A stretch of 64,000 nt of DNA from Acidimicrobiia bacterium (GCA_016871315.1 VFZE01000001.1:265269-329268); one strand, 5' to 3'. Counted from the stretch's first letter, positions 9,512 to 21,025 are shown. Numbers and translations are program-made. The notes: generated by a model not told the origin, from the letters alone.

Positions 9512-10267
9512 CTAGCTGGCCGGCCGCACTCCGCCGGCCAGCACCGTCACTAGTTTCCCATTATCCTGCCGCAGCAACAGGAACCCGCTCTCATCGAGTC
9601 CCGCGGTTACTCCCTCCAACGCCGTCTCGCCTTGCTCCACCCTCACCCGCATCCCGCTTACGTAACTGGACGCCTGCGCGAACAGCCGCAGCACCGGCTT
9701 GATACCCTCCTCTTCGATCAGCTTCGTGTACCGCTCCATCGCGAGGAGGAGTTCCACCAGCAGATGCTCGCGCCGGAACTCGCGCCCGGCCGCGATCCGC
9801 AGAGAAGTCGCCAGCTCCCGCAGTTGCTCGGGAAACCCACCATGATTCACGTTGATCCCGATGCCCGCGATGATTGCCTTCGATTCCAGGTTCAGCAGGA
9901 TCCCCGCGCATTTGCGGCCCCCGATGAGCAAATCGTTCGGCCACCGCAGGTCGCACACAACCCCCGTCGCCTCCACAATCGCTTCCCGCGCCGCCAGCCC
10001 CACCGCCAGTGTCACTCCGGGAAATGAATCCACAAACTTCTGACGCAGCACCACCGACACATACAACCCAAGACCCGCCTCCGAGTGCCAGCTGTGCCCG
10101 TGGCGCCCGATCCCCGCCGTCTGTTCGTCGGCAATCACCGCCGTTCCGCTCGCGCAGCCCTCGGCGGCCAGCCGACTTGCCTCCGTCATCGTCGAATCCA
10201 TCCTACGGTGCCAATGCAGCGCGCGGCTCGGCATTCTCCGCCGCACCTCTCCTAAATCAAATCCCAT
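9512..10267 (-). CDS. birA: Biotin--protein ligase without DNA-binding domain
   Basis: Joins biotin to the acceptor lysine of biotin-dependent carboxylases through biotinyl-AMP. 251 aa from the ATG whose A overlaps the nadC stop (TGATG). Motifs seen: the adenylate-binding loop AGIGRHGHSWHS (a variant of the GRGRxGR loop), LGLYVSVVL, LRWPNDLLIGGRKCAGIL with the catalytic lysine, and GIGINVNH. There is no N-terminal helix-turn-helix, so it is the monofunctional class and would not repress biotin genes. Gene order nadC-birA-coaX is common in several bacterial phyla. Confidence 0.92.
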   Translation of the reverse strand: MGFDLGEVRRRMPSRALHWHRRMDSTMTEASRLAAEGCASGTAVIADEQTAGIGRHGHSWHSEAGLGLYVSVVLRQKFVDSFPGVTLAVGLAAREAIVEATGVVCDLRWPNDLLIGGRKCAGILLNLESKAIIAGIGINVNHGGFPEQLRELATSLRIAAGREFRREHLLVELLLAMERYTKLIEEEGIKPVLRLFAQASSYVSGMRVRVEQGETALEGVTAGLDESGFLLLRQDNGKLVTVLAGGVRPAS

Positions 10268-11085
10268 CACTCGATCCTGAAGTTGATATCCACCGCCGCA
10301 GCCGAATGCGTGATCGCCCCGCAGCTGATGTAGTCGGCGCCCGCCTCCGCATACGCGCGTACATTGTCGAGCGAGATCCGACCGCTCAGCTCCACGGTCG
10401 CCCGTTCGCCGATATGGCGGATCCACTCGGCTGCCTCCGCGGGAGTCAGGTTGTCCAGCAGCAGATGCCTGGCTCCGCCCGCCAGCGCCTCTTCCAACTC
10501 CTCCCGCGTCCGCACCTCGATCTCCACCTTCTCTGAGCGTCCCTTGACACGCTGGAGCGCTTCGGTCACGCCGCCCGCCGCCGTGATGTGGTTGTTCTTG
10601 ATCAGCACCGCGTCAAACAGCCCCATGCGGTGGTTCACCACGCCTCCGGCCGCCGCTGCCGCCTTTTCCAACCGCCGCAGCCCCGGCGTTGTCTTCCGCG
10701 TGTCCAGAATGCGAGTCTTCGTGCCCGCCACTGCATCCACGTACTTGGCCGCCAGCGTTGCCACGCCGCTCAGCCGCTGGAGCAGATTCAGCGCCACGCG
10801 CTCGCACGTGAGCAGCGTCCTCGCGCTTCCCTCCGCTTGCGCCAACCTTGTTCCTGCTTCCACTCTGGCGCCACCGGAAACCAGCAACCCGGCCGACGCT
10901 CCTCCATGCAACTCGTACACCACCGGAACCAGTTCCACTCCGGCCACCACCATCGCCTGCCGCGCGTAGAAACTCCCCGCCGATCGAGCGTCCGCTCTCA
11001 CGCACGCCTCCGTCGTAATATCGCCCGAGCCGATATCCTCCTCGAGCGCCCGCTTCAGAAACGCGCGAACCGCCGCGTCAACCAT
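10267..11085 (-). CDS. nadC: Nicotinate-nucleotide pyrophosphorylase (carboxylating)
   Basis: Converts quinolinate and PRPP to nicotinate mononucleotide, CO2 and pyrophosphate, in de novo NAD synthesis. 272 aa, standard length. Seen: [14 protein letters not shown] near the N-terminus, the substrate-binding [43 protein letters not shown], and the C-terminal [19 protein letters not shown]. The start overlaps the end of valS by eight bases, and its stop overlaps the birA start, indicating one transcript. Confidence 0.95.
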   Translation of the reverse strand: MVDAAVRAFLKRALEEDIGSGDITTEACVRADARSAGSFYARQAMVVAGVELVPVVYELHGGASAGLLVSGGARVEAGTRLAQAEGSARTLLTCERVALNLLQRLSGVATLAAKYVDAVAGTKTRILDTRKTTPGLRRLEKAAAAAGGVVNHRMGLFDAVLIKNNHITAAGGVTEALQRVKGRSEKVEIEVRTREELEEALAGGARHLLLDNLTPAEAAEWIRHIGERATVELSGRISLDNVRAYAEAGADYISCGAITHSAAAVDINFRIE

Positions 11086-13747
11086 GGCCTAGATTGTCCA
11101 GCGCGTCCTGGCTCTTGTTGAGCTGTGCCTTGTACTCGGACAGCTTCTCGCGGATGCTCACCACGACCTTCTCGGGCGCCTTGGCCAGAAACGCCTCATC
11201 CCCCAGTTGCCGCTCCGAGTTGGTGATGTTCTTTTCCAGCTGCTGGATCTCTTTCGCCAGCCTCTTCCGCTGCACATCCGGCTGTCCCGCCGGCACCTCG
11301 AGCACCAGGTCGAATTCCGGCGTCCCCCGCATTCCCGCTCCCGCCTTCGGCGCATGACCGCCGTGCAACGCCAGCTTCACTCCGGCCAGCTTCACAATGG
11401 CCTCTTGCTGCTCCCGCGCCACCTCCAGCGCACGCCCCGGCGAATAGAGCGCGCCGGCCAGCAGCTGCTTCGGGTCAAGCTTCAGATCGGCGCGCAGGTT
11501 TCGCGCCGCCGTGATGATCTGTTGCAGCAGTTCCATGTGATGCTCGGCTTCGAGATCCGCCCTCTCCGGCGCATATTGCGGAAAGCAGGACTGCGCGATC
11601 GACTGCGGCCGCTCGATCGCATTCGCCGCCAGCCGCTGCCACAATTCTTCGCTCAGAAACGGCATCACCGGATGCAGTAGCCGCAACGCCGCCTCAAACA
11701 CCGTCAGCATGTTCCGCCACTCCGCCGTCATGCCTGAACCGTCGCGGAACCGGAGCTTCTTCATCTCCACGTACCAGTCGCAGAACTCGTGCCAGAAAAA
11801 GCCCCATACCAGCTGCGCCGCCTCGTGGTAGCGGAAGTTCTCAATCGCCCGGTTCATGAGATCCGCGCAGCGGTTCAGCCGGGAATAGATCCACCGATCC
11901 TCGAGCGTGGCCACAGAGGATCCATTCGGAGTCTCCGGCTTCAGCGGCGCGTCCGGGCCGGGGATCCACGGCTCCACGCCTGAGGCTTCCATCTTCATGA
12001 ACAGGAACCGCGCCGCGTTCCAGATCTTGTTGGCGAACGCACGCGCGCTCTCCATACGCTCCGTCGTCAGCACAATGTCGGTGCCCGGCGCCGCGCCCTG
12101 CACCAGCGCCATCCGCACGGCGTCCGTGCCGTATTGCTCTGTGACAACAAGCGGATCAATCACGTTGCCGCGGGTCTTGGACATCTTCTGCTTTTCCGCG
12201 TCGCGCACCAGCCCGTGAATGTAGACTTGGCGAAACGGAACCTCGCCCATGCATTCCAGCCCCATCACGATCATCCGCGCCACCCAGAAGAACAGAATGT
12301 CGAAGCCGGTGATCAGCAGGCTGGTCGGATAGAACCGCCGCAGGTCTTCGGTCTCGTCCGGCCATCCCAACGTGGAAAAAGGCCAGAGGCCGGAGCTGAA
12401 CCACGTGTCGAGCACATCCGGATCCTGCGTGATCGCGCTTGAGGAACATTGCCGGCAGTTGGCCGGCGTCTCCCGGGCGACGGTTATCCCCTTGCACTCC
12501 GCGCAGTGCCATGCCGGAATCCGGTGGCCCCACCACAGTTGCCTGGAGATGCACCAGTCGCGGATGTTGCGCATCCACTCGAAGTAGGTCTTCGTCCAGT
12601 TCTCGGGGATGAACTGGATACGGCCGGTCTCCACCACCTCCATCGCCGGCTCGGCCAGCGGCTTCATCCGCGCGAACCACTGCGTCGAGATCAACGGCTC
12701 CACCACCGTCTTGCAGCGCTGGCACTTGCCCGCCGACAGCATGTACGGCTCGGTTTTTTCGAGCAGCCCTTGTTGTTCGAGCGCCGCCACGACGCGCTTG
12801 CGCGCCTCCACGCGATCAAGGCCCGCGAACTCGCCCGCCTCCGCGGTCATCATGGCGTGCTCATCGATCACGCGCACTTTCGGCAGATTGTGCCGCTTGC
12901 CGCATTCGAAATCGTTCGGATCGTGCGCGGGCGTCACCTTCACCACGCCCGTGCCGAATTCGGGATCGGCCAGATCATCGAGCACGATCGGGATTTCGCG
13001 GTTCATCAGCGGCAGCGTCACGGTCATGCCGTGCAGATCCTTGTACCGCTTGTCCTTGGCGTTGATCGCCACCGCCGTGTCGCCCAGCATTGTCTCGGGC
13101 CGCGTCGTCGCCACCACCAGGTAGCGATGAGCGCCGTTTACCGGATACTTGATGTGCCACAGGCTGCTCTGGGACTGCTCGTGATCGACTTCGAGGTCCG
13201 ACAGCGCGGTGTTGCAACGCGGGCACCAGTTGACCATGTACTCGCCGCGGTAGATGAGACCCTTCTCGTAGAGGCGCACGAAGACTTCGCGCACCGCGCG
13301 CGACAGGGCCGGGTCCAGCGTAAACTTTTCGCGGCTCCAGTCGCACGATGCGCCGAGACGCGTCATCTGCTTCTTGATGGTGTCGCCGGACTCTTCCTTC
13401 CACTTCCAGACGCGCGCCTCAAACGCTTCTCGCCCCATGTCGCGACGGTTCAATCCCTGGCCCGCCAACTGCCGCTCCACCACCATTTGTGTCGCGATGC
13501 CGGCATGATCGGTGCCCGGCAGCCACAGGGTCGCGTAGCCGCGCATACGCCGCCAGCGGATGGTCACATCGATCTCGGTGTGCTCCAGCATGTGGCCCAT
13601 GTGCAGCGAGCCGGTCACGTTCGGCGGCGGGATGACCAGTGTAAATACGGGCCCCGACGCGGCCACGGCGAACACGCCGTTGTCGATCCACCACTGCGCC
13701 CAGTGCGGCTCAAACCGCTGGGGCTCATAAACTTTTTCCAATTGCAT
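11078..13747 (-). CDS. valS: Valyl-tRNA synthetase
   Basis: Charges tRNA-Val; class Ia synthetase, 889 aa, normal length. Seen: the HIGH motif in [15 protein letters not shown] (about residues 39-53), the editing domain with [15 protein letters not shown], the KMSKT signature, the anticodon-binding domain, and a C-terminal coiled coil of the ValRS type (about 815-889). First gene of the minus-strand cofactor operon. It lies 35 bases downstream of the AraC/methyltransferase gene on the same strand. Confidence 0.97.
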   Translation of the reverse strand: MQLEKVYEPQRFEPHWAQWWIDNGVFAVAASGPVFTLVIPPPNVTGSLHMGHMLEHTEIDVTIRWRRMRGYATLWLPGTDHAGIATQMVVERQLAGQGLNRRDMGREAFEARVWKWKEESGDTIKKQMTRLGASCDWSREKFTLDPALSRAVREVFVRLYEKGLIYRGEYMVNWCPRCNTALSDLEVDHEQSQSSLWHIKYPVNGAHRYLVVATTRPETMLGDTAVAINAKDKRYKDLHGMTVTLPLMNREIPIVLDDLADPEFGTGVVKVTPAHDPNDFECGKRHNLPKVRVIDEHAMMTAEAGEFAGLDRVEARKRVVAALEQQGLLEKTEPYMLSAGKCQRCKTVVEPLISTQWFARMKPLAEPAMEVVETGRIQFIPENWTKTYFEWMRNIRDWCISRQLWWGHRIPAWHCAECKGITVARETPANCRQCSSSAITQDPDVLDTWFSSGLWPFSTLGWPDETEDLRRFYPTSLLITGFDILFFWVARMIVMGLECMGEVPFRQVYIHGLVRDAEKQKMSKTRGNVIDPLVVTEQYGTDAVRMALVQGAAPGTDIVLTTERMESARAFANKIWNAARFLFMKMEASGVEPWIPGPDAPLKPETPNGSSVATLEDRWIYSRLNRCADLMNRAIENFRYHEAAQLVWGFFWHEFCDWYVEMKKLRFRDGSGMTAEWRNMLTVFEAALRLLHPVMPFLSEELWQRLAANAIERPQSIAQSCFPQYAPERADLEAEHHMELLQQIITAARNLRADLKLDPKQLLAGALYSPGRALEVAREQQEAIVKLAGVKLALHGGHAPKAGAGMRGTPEFDLVLEVPAGQPDVQRKRLAKEIQQLEKNITNSERQLGDEAFLAKAPEKVVVSIREKLSEYKAQLNKSQDALDNLGHG

Positions 13748-13782
13748 GAGGGGAGAACTTCAGTGTAGCAACCGCGGGTGTT

Positions 13783-14598
13783 TCATAGCGCGGCCGCCGA
13801 CTCCCATGCCAGCATCGCCTGCTTGCGCGGCAATCCCCAGCGGTAGCCTCCGAGCGCGCCCGTCTTGCGGATCACTCGGTGGCAAGGAATGACCCACGAC
13901 ACCGGGTTCGCGCCGACCGCCGACGCCACCGCCCGCGTGGCCCTTGCTGTGCACACCTGCTCCGCCACCTCTTCATACGTCGTCACGTGCCCAACGGGAA
14001 TCCGCAGCAGGGCCTCCCACACGCGTATCTGAAAATTCGTCCCTCGCAAGTGCAAGTCGACCGGCTTGTCCGCGGCGAAGATTCGTTCCACCAGCGCCCG
14101 CGTCTGCGATTGCGTCGCGACCAGCCGCGCCTTCGGCCACCGCTTCTGCAATTCCCCCAGCGCCTCTTCATGCTCATCAAAACTCAGCCAGCAGACCCCG
14201 CGCGCCGTGGTCGCCACCAGGCATTCCCCGAACCGCGTCGCGTGCGTTCCATAGGCGATATGCATGCCCTCCCCGCGCGACTTGATCTCGCCCGGCGTTG
14301 CCGCATGGATACTCACCATCAAATCGTGCAGCCGTCCCGTTCCCGACAGCCCCGCCTCAAACGCCGCCTCCAGCAGCGGCCTCGATTGCTCCAACAGCGC
14401 CCGCGCATGCTCGGCCGTCAGGAATTGCAGGAACCGCTTCGGCGAAATCCCCGCCCAGCGCCGGAACAGCCTCTGAAAATGAAACGGACTCAGCCCCGCC
14501 GCCTTCGCCACCTCATCCAGACTCGGCTGCTCCTGGTAGTTGCGATCCAGGAATACGATCGCTTTTTCGATCCGGCTGTAATCAGCAACGTTCATCAT
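13783..14598 (-). CDS. AraC-type regulator fused to methylated-DNA--cysteine methyltransferase (Ada-like)
   Basis: 271 aa. Residues about 5-100 form an AraC-type double helix-turn-helix (LDEVAKAAGLSPFHFQRLFRRWAG...KRFLQF). Residues about 105-270 are an alkyltransferase with the acceptor cysteine in VIPCHRVI and the DNA-binding GANPVSWV. It therefore repairs O6-alkylguanine and may regulate genes. E. coli Ada also has an N-terminal zinc/cysteine domain that senses phosphotriesters; that domain is absent here, so activation must differ. It runs ahead of valS on the minus strand. Confidence 0.9.
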   Translation of the reverse strand: MMNVADYSRIEKAIVFLDRNYQEQPSLDEVAKAAGLSPFHFQRLFRRWAGISPKRFLQFLTAEHARALLEQSRPLLEAAFEAGLSGTGRLHDLMVSIHAATPGEIKSRGEGMHIAYGTHATRFGECLVATTARGVCWLSFDEHEEALGELQKRWPKARLVATQSQTRALVERIFAADKPVDLHLRGTNFQIRVWEALLRIPVGHVTTYEEVAEQVCTARATRAVASAVGANPVSWVIPCHRVIRKTGALGGYRWGLPRKQAMLAWESAAAL

Positions 14599-14647
14599 GT
14601 GTCCAGCATGACACCCGTCGCGGATGGTCTCAATCCGATTCTTGCTC

Positions 14648-14788
14648 CTACCGGATCAGCTCGATTGGAATCTTGCCGCGAAGCTTGCGCCACTCCCGGT
14701 CCGCCGTCAGGACACCGGCCGCGAGCATATCCGCCGCCGCCAGGCACGCCAGGGCGGCCGCTGCGAGTTGTATCCGGCCGGCTGTCAC
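14648..14788 (-). pseudogene. C-terminal remnant of a PIN-domain (VapC-like) toxin
   Basis: A 46-codon frame starting with GTG. Its sequence ends AGVLTADREWRKLRGKIPIELIR, which matches the usual end of VapC-type PIN proteins (a Leu-Thr-x-Asp strand, an aromatic lysine helix, and a final IPIELIR strand). The first two thirds of the domain, including the N-terminal catalytic aspartates, are missing. The start overlaps the stop of a small upstream frame (GTGA), as in toxin-antitoxin operons. Best read as a deletion product of a VapBC-like locus. Confidence 0.45.
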
Positions 14789-14913
14789 CTGGTTTGCTCC
14801 GAACCCGAGGTGAGGGTGATCCGGAACTCGTGCTTCAGGTCTCCCACGGAGGTAATGATGACACGATCGCCCATGCGTTCCACACGGCGCGGCAGCGGAA
14901 GTGGATTCACCAT
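14785..14913 (-). CDS. Small frame upstream of the PIN remnant, antitoxin-like position
   Basis: 42 codons (MVNPLPLPRRVERMGDRV...) behind a good ribosome-binding site, AAAGGAGG, seven bases or fewer from the ATG. The content resembles the start of a small DNA-binding or SpoVT-like strand protein but is too short to assign. Its stop overlaps the start of the PIN remnant by GTGA. The position fits an antitoxin gene whose 3' part was lost together with the 5' part of the toxin gene. The rest of the 14.6-15.0 kb gap is otherwise empty. Confidence 0.35.
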   Translation of the reverse strand: MVNPLPLPRRVERMGDRVIITSVGDLKHEFRITLTSGSEQTR

Positions 14914-15007
14914 GCCTCCTTTGTCTTTCCCGGCACTGCTCGACATCTTTGTTCGGCAGACACGTGCGCAAACTGTAGCATGAAATGTTATCCAGGCGGC
15001 GGGCGGG

Positions 15008-15036
15008 TTGACGCGGTCCCCGGGAATGTGTAATTA
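15008..15036 (+). promoter_or_regulatory. Predicted argF promoter
   Basis: TTGACG at 15008-15013 and TAATTA at 15031-15036, 17 bases apart, upstream of argF. The -10 box lies inside the first ARG box, so ArgR binding would block RNA polymerase. Predicted transcription start near 15043, giving a leader of about 25 bases. Confidence 0.55.
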
Positions 15037-15062
15037 TTCATATAGCTGAATATATATTCACT
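15025..15062 (+). promoter_or_regulatory. Tandem ARG boxes (ArgR operator)
   Basis: Two 18-bp sites at 15025-15042 and 15045-15062, separated by two bases. The second contains TGAATATATATTCA (15047-15060), a perfect match to the core TGAATwwwwATTCA of the ArgR consensus. The first keeps ATTCA on one side and TGnnT on the other. Paired boxes 2-3 bases apart are the classical arrangement bound by one ArgR hexamer, and argR is the fourth gene downstream. Confidence 0.75.
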
Positions 15063-15068
15063 TCCGCG

Positions 15069-16046
15069 ATGAAGGAACCGAAGAGCTTGGCCACGCCCGC
15101 CTCCAAAGCACCGATCCCGCTGCTGCCGCGCATCGCCTCGGGCGATCTGCGACGGGATGAGGATATGACCGCGCAGGAGGTCCGGCAGCTGCTTCAGTTG
15201 GCGCACGACGTAAAGGAACATCCGGAGCGCTACCGGCTGGCGCTGGCGGGCCAGTCGCTGGCGCTGCTGTTTGAAAAACCGTCGCTGCGGACGCGGCTCA
15301 CCTTTGAGCTGGCGATACAGCAGCTGGGCGGCGGAGCGATTTCCACCAACGGCTCCATCGGCGAACGCGAGCCGGTGAAGGACGTGGCGCGGAATCTGGA
15401 GCGCTGGACGGGCGCGATCGTCGCGCGCACATTTCTGCAAGCCACCGTGGATGAGCTGGCGGAGTGGTCCTCCAAGCCGGTGATCAATGCGCTGACCGAT
15501 CTCTACCATCCTTGCCAGGCGCTGGCGGATGTGCTCACTCTGCAAGAGCATTTCGGCTCGCTCAACGGATTGAAACTCGCCTTCGTCGGCGACGGCAACA
15601 ATGTCGCGCATTCGCTCATGCTGCAATCGGCGCGCCTCGGCATGAACTTCGCGCTGGCAACGCCGCCGGGGTATGAAGCCAAGCCGGAAATCCTGGCCGA
15701 AGCCGAAGAGCTGGCGCAGCAGCAGGGAGTGGTGATTGAAACCACCCACGACCCCGCCGAAGCTGTCGCGAAAGCCGACGCCGTCTACACCGACGTGTGG
15801 GCCAGCATGGGCCACGAACACGAAGCGTTCCAGCGCAACCTGGACTTTGAGTCCTACCGCGTTGACGAGGCGCTGATGGGCAAGGCCGGATCGAAGGCGG
15901 TGTTCATGCACTGCCTTCCGGCCAAGCGTGGTCTTGAGACCACCGACGGCGTGATGGAATCGCCGCGCTCGATCGTGTTCGATCAGGCCGAGAACCGGCT
16001 GCACGCGCAGAAGGCGCTGCTGCTGATGCTTTTGGGCCTGCGCTAA
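15069..16046 (+). CDS. argF: Ornithine carbamoyltransferase
   Basis: Makes citrulline from ornithine and carbamoyl phosphate in arginine synthesis. 325 aa. Seen: the carbamoyl-phosphate loop FEKPSLRTRLTFE (SxRTR), the LTDLYHPCQALAD motif, GDGNNVAHSL, DVWASMGHE, and the ornithine-side HCLPAKRG with the catalytic cysteine. Leu in place of the common Thr in SxRTR occurs in several phyla; acetylornithine carbamoyltransferase is a less likely alternative. Start chosen at the ATG nine bases after the ARG box. First gene of argFGHR. Confidence 0.92.
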   Translation: MKEPKSLATPASKAPIPLLPRIASGDLRRDEDMTAQEVRQLLQLAHDVKEHPERYRLALAGQSLALLFEKPSLRTRLTFELAIQQLGGGAISTNGSIGEREPVKDVARNLERWTGAIVARTFLQATVDELAEWSSKPVINALTDLYHPCQALADVLTLQEHFGSLNGLKLAFVGDGNNVAHSLMLQSARLGMNFALATPPGYEAKPEILAEAEELAQQQGVVIETTHDPAEAVAKADAVYTDVWASMGHEHEAFQRNLDFESYRVDEALMGKAGSKAVFMHCLPAKRGLETTDGVMESPRSIVFDQAENRLHAQKALLLMLLGLR

Positions 16047-16058
16047 CCTAGTTAACTT

Positions 16059-17275
16059 ATGAACAATCCGAAAAAAGTAGCCTTGGCCTACTCAGGCGGG
16101 CTGGACACATCCATCATTATTCCGTGGTTGAAGAACAGGTACGGCTGCCAGGTGGTTGCCGTGTGCGGCGACATCGGCCAAGGCGGGGACGAACTGAAGG
16201 GGCTCAAGAAGAAAGCTCTCGACACCGGCGCCTCGGAAGTCTACATCGAGGACATGCGCGCGGAGTTCGTCACGGACTATCTGTGGAACCTGGTCCGGTC
16301 CGGCGGCGTGTACGAGCACAAGTACCTGCTCGGCACCTCCATCGCGCGGCCGCTGCTGGCGCGGCGGCAGGCGGAAGTGGCGCTGAAGACCGGCTGCGAC
16401 GCGCTCGCGCATGGCTGCACGGGCAAGGGCAATGACCAGGTCCGCTTCGAGCTGACCTACATGGCCTTCGCGCCCGACCTGCCCGTCATCGCGCCGTGGC
16501 GTGAGTGGGACATCGTTTCGCGCGAGGATGCCATCAAGTACGCGGCCAAGCACAAGGTGCCGATTTCGGCCACGACCAAAAAGATCTACAGCCGCGACCG
16601 CAACATCTGGCACATCTCTCACGAAGGCGGCGCGCTGGAAGACCCGGTCAACGCGGCTCCCGATGAGATCTGGATGCTGACGAAGAGCCCGCGCCAGGCT
16701 CCCGATAAGCCGGGCAAGGTGACGATCGGTTTCCGTAAGGGCAAGCCCGTCTCGGTCAACGGCGCCGAACTGGAGCCCGTGAAACTGCTCGAGAAGCTGA
16801 ACAAGATCGGCGCCGAGCACGGCATCGGCCGCATCGATCTTGTGGAGAACCGGTTTGTCGGCATGAAGTCGCGCGGCTGCTATGAAACACCGGGGGGCAC
16901 GCTGCTGATGGCCGCTTTCGGCGAACTCGAAGCCTTGACGCTCGACAAGAACACGCTCCATTACAAGCAGAAGCTCGCGCTCGACTACGCGGAGATGGTC
17001 TACAACGGCTTCTGGTTCACGCCGCTGCGCGAGGCGCTGGACGCCTTCTTCGCCTACATCAGCGAACCTGCAACGGGCGAGGTGACGCTACAGATGTACA
17101 AGGGCAACATCGACCCGGTGAGCCGCAAGTCGCCGAATTCGCTTTATTCGCTCGATATCGCCAGCTTCACCATGGGCGCCGAGTACGATCAAAAGGACGC
17201 CCGCGGCTTCATCAAGCTGAACGGGCTGCCGATGGCGGTACGCGCCGGTTTGAAGAAGAAGGGGAAGAAGCGGGC

Positions 17276-17279
<4 letters not shown>
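16059..17279 (+). CDS. argG: Argininosuccinate synthase
   Basis: ATP-dependent joining of citrulline and aspartate. 406 aa, usual length. Seen: the PP-loop ALAYSGGLDTSIIIPWL at the N-terminus, GTSIARPLLARRQAE, AHGCTGKGNDQVRFE, and the C-terminal LYSLDIASFTMGAEYDQ. It follows argF by 12 bases and overlaps argH by ATGA, so the three enzymes are made from one transcript. Confidence 0.97.
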
Positions 17280-18658
<1,379 letters not shown>

Positions 18659-18662
18659 GCCT

Positions 18663-19100
18663 ATGAACAAGAGCTACCGCCAGGGCCAAATCCTGAAAGT
18701 GATCGGCCGCAAGCGGATCCACACGCAGGAAGAACTGGCGCGGGAGCTCGCCGGCTTGGGGCTACAGGCGACCCAGGTCACCCTGTCGCGCGACATCAAG
18801 GATCTGGGCCTCGCCAAGACGGGCGACGGGTATGTGCAGATCGGCGCCGGCGCGCCCGCCGCCGGGCCGGACCTGGGCACCGTGATCGCCGAGTTTCTCA
18901 CCGACGTGCGCGCGGCGCAAAATCAAGTGGTGCTGAAGACCTCGCCCGGCAACGCCAACGCGCTGGCTGTAGCGCTCGACCGCGAGAACTGGCCCGAAGT
19001 GGTCGGCACCATCGCCGGAGACGACACGGTACTGGTGATTGCGCCCGACAGCTCCACCGCCGGCAAGCTCCGCACCAAGCTCTTGAAGTTTACGGTGTAG
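18663..19100 (+). CDS. argR: Arginine repressor
   Basis: Arginine-dependent hexameric repressor. 145 aa. Residues 1-70 are the winged helix (TQEELARELAGLGLQATQVTLSRDIKDLGL); the C-terminal half is the oligomerisation and arginine-binding domain with GTIAGDDTVLVI. It sits at the end of the operon whose promoter carries matching ARG boxes, so negative autoregulation is likely. ATG at 18663 chosen because it starts the family N-terminus; an upstream in-frame extension would overlap argH. Confidence 0.95.
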   Translation: MNKSYRQGQILKVIGRKRIHTQEELARELAGLGLQATQVTLSRDIKDLGLAKTGDGYVQIGAGAPAAGPDLGTVIAEFLTDVRAAQNQVVLKTSPGNANALAVALDRENWPEVVGTIAGDDTVLVIAPDSSTAGKLRTKLLKFTV

Positions 19101-19110
19101 AATCTACCCG

Positions 19111-20238
19111 ATGACACTACTCAAGTGCGTGGCCGCGGCCGTGGCCGGATTTGCCCTGTGGGCCGCCAGCCGGCCCGCCGACATTCCCTTCCTGAAGTAC
19201 ACGCTCGATGAAGGGGCGAATGAATCCTGCGCCATCGCAGACCTGAACGGCGACGGCAAGCTGGACATCGTCAGCGGCGAAAACTGGTATGCCGCGCCGA
19301 AGTGGACCAAGACGCGGTTCCGCGAGCTCGGCTTCAACAACAATTACATCGATGACTTTTCCGACCTGCCGCTGGATGTCGACGGCGACGGCCACATCGA
19401 CCTGATCACGGCAACCTGGTTTGACCGCGAGCTGACCTGGTGGCGCAATCCCGGCAAGGCCAAGGGCACGTGGGTGAAGAACATCATCGAAAAGGGCCTC
19501 AACACCGAGTTCGCTTTCCTCGTGGATCTCGACAACGACGGCAAGGCGCGCGAGTTGCTCCCCCAGTTCGGCGGTCAAAAAGCGATCATCGCCTGGTACG
19601 AAGTGAAGAACGGCAAGTGGGTGCGTCACCAAATCCACAACGCCGGCCACGGCCACGGCATCGGCGCAGGCGATGTGAACGGCGACGGCCGCGCCGACAT
19701 CCTCACGCCAAAGGGCTGGTTGGAAGCGCCCGAGGACCCGCGCGCCGGCGAGTGGAGGTATCACCCCGATTGGGAGCACAAGGAACACCTCGGCTTCCTC
19801 TACGTCCACGACGTCAACGGCGACGGCCGGACTGACATCGTGAGCTCTCACGCGCATGACTACGGCCTCTTCTGGATGGAGCGCGCCGCCGACGGCAAGT
19901 TCACCAAGCGCCTGATCGACGACACTTGGTCACAGGCCCACGCCACCGCGCTGGTTGACCTGAACGGCGACGGCAAGAAGGACATTCTTACCGGCAAGCG
20001 CTACATGGCGCACGAACACGAAAACGGCGCCCGCGAGCCGCTCGGCATCTACTGGTACGAGACGATCACCTCCGGCGATCCGCCGCGCATGCAGTGGGTG
20101 CGGCACGTGATCGACTTCTCCACCCGGGCCGGAGGCGGCATGCAAATTCCGGTGGTGGATATCGACGGCGACGGTGACCTCGATTTCGCGGTGGGCGGGA
20201 AGTTGGGAGTGTTCTTGTTCGAGAATAAGACGCGGTAG
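19111..20238 (+). CDS. Secreted VCBS/FG-GAP repeat protein
   Basis: 375 aa with a signal peptide (VAAAVAGFALWAASRPA). The body repeats calcium-binding blade motifs of the type DxNGDGxxDI: DLNGDGKLDIVSGENWY, DVDGDGHIDLITATW, DVNGDGRADILTPKGW, DVNGDGRTDIVSSH, DLNGDGKKDILTGKRY, DIDGDGDLDFAVGGK. These form a beta-propeller, outside the cytoplasmic membrane. No catalytic domain is seen. Starts 10 bases after argR but its function gives no link to arginine. Typical of the large secreted propeller families of Acidobacteriota. Confidence 0.85.
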   Translation: MTLLKCVAAAVAGFALWAASRPADIPFLKYTLDEGANESCAIADLNGDGKLDIVSGENWYAAPKWTKTRFRELGFNNNYIDDFSDLPLDVDGDGHIDLITATWFDRELTWWRNPGKAKGTWVKNIIEKGLNTEFAFLVDLDNDGKARELLPQFGGQKAIIAWYEVKNGKWVRHQIHNAGHGHGIGAGDVNGDGRADILTPKGWLEAPEDPRAGEWRYHPDWEHKEHLGFLYVHDVNGDGRTDIVSSHAHDYGLFWMERAADGKFTKRLIDDTWSQAHATALVDLNGDGKKDILTGKRYMAHEHENGAREPLGIYWYETITSGDPPRMQWVRHVIDFSTRAGGGMQIPVVDIDGDGDLDFAVGGKLGVFLFENKTR

Positions 20239-20246
20239 TCAGCGGC

Positions 20247-21011
20247 CTAGTTCACCCAGGGACCCTTGCCGCCCTTCTTCTTCAGATACACCTGAAACTT
20301 CTTCTTGGCCCGCTGAACCTTCCAGTCCTTATACTGACGCTCAAGGCTCCCGAAGATGTCCAGTTTCACGTACTTCGACTTGAGATAGAGGTAGCCGAAG
20401 ATCATGCCGCCCAGGTGGGCGATGTGGCTGACGCCGCCGCCGCTGGAGCCGAGCGTGCTGAGGAACGCGATGGCGCCCATGATCATGACGAAATATTTCG
20501 CCTTCATCGGGATGATCAGGCTGAACAGCACGGTGGTGTCGGGGAACATCATGCCGAAGGCGAGCATGACGCCGAAGATCGCCCCGGATGCGCCGATGGT
20601 GCGGCTGGACATATCGCCGAAGACGAGGTTCATCAGGACGACGCAGATCGCGGCGCCGATGCCGCAGACGAAATAGTATTGCAGGAAGCGCTTGGTGCCC
20701 CAGGTGGATTCCAGGTCCTTGCCGAACATCCACAGCATCGCCATGTTGATGAGGATGTGCCAGAAGTCCCACGGGTCGTGCAGGAACAGGTAGGTGACCA
20801 GCTGCCACACGGCGAGCAGGCTCACCACTGCCTGCGGAATCAGACCGAAATAGTGGAAGAGCGAGCCGAGCCCCGTGCGGACGGCGAAGAAGTAGGCGAC
20901 AAAGAGGGCGATGTTGACGATCAGCAGCCACTTGATGCCGTACGGGAACATGGAACTGCGCCCGTAGCCGCTGATGACATAACGGCCGCCGTAACCTCCC
21001 CCGTAGGACAT
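20247..21011 (-). CDS. Rhomboid-family intramembrane serine protease
   Basis: 254 aa with six predicted membrane helices. Seen: the catalytic serine in RTIGASGAIFG (Ser142), the HIAHLGGMIFGYLYL segment carrying the catalytic histidine (His199, with His196 close by), and WHILINMAMLWMFG, the conserved helix-2 HxxxN region. The C-terminal tail after the last helix is lysine-rich and cytoplasmic. It cleaves membrane-spanning substrates; the target is unknown. A small membrane-protein gene lies upstream on the same strand, 14 bases away. Confidence 0.92.
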   Translation of the reverse strand: MSYGGGYGGRYVISGYGRSSMFPYGIKWLLIVNIALFVAYFFAVRTGLGSLFHYFGLIPQAVVSLLAVWQLVTYLFLHDPWDFWHILINMAMLWMFGKDLESTWGTKRFLQYYFVCGIGAAICVVLMNLVFGDMSSRTIGASGAIFGVMLAFGMMFPDTTVLFSLIIPMKAKYFVMIMGAIAFLSTLGSSGGGVSHIAHLGGMIFGYLYLKSKYVKLDIFGSLERQYKDWKVQRAKKKFQVYLKKKGGKGPWVN

Positions 21012-21025
21012 AATCTCTTACTTCC

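Noticed and set aside
12449..13768. 439-codon plus-strand frame opposite valS
   Set aside because: His/Arg-rich antisense shadow of a clear synthetase gene.
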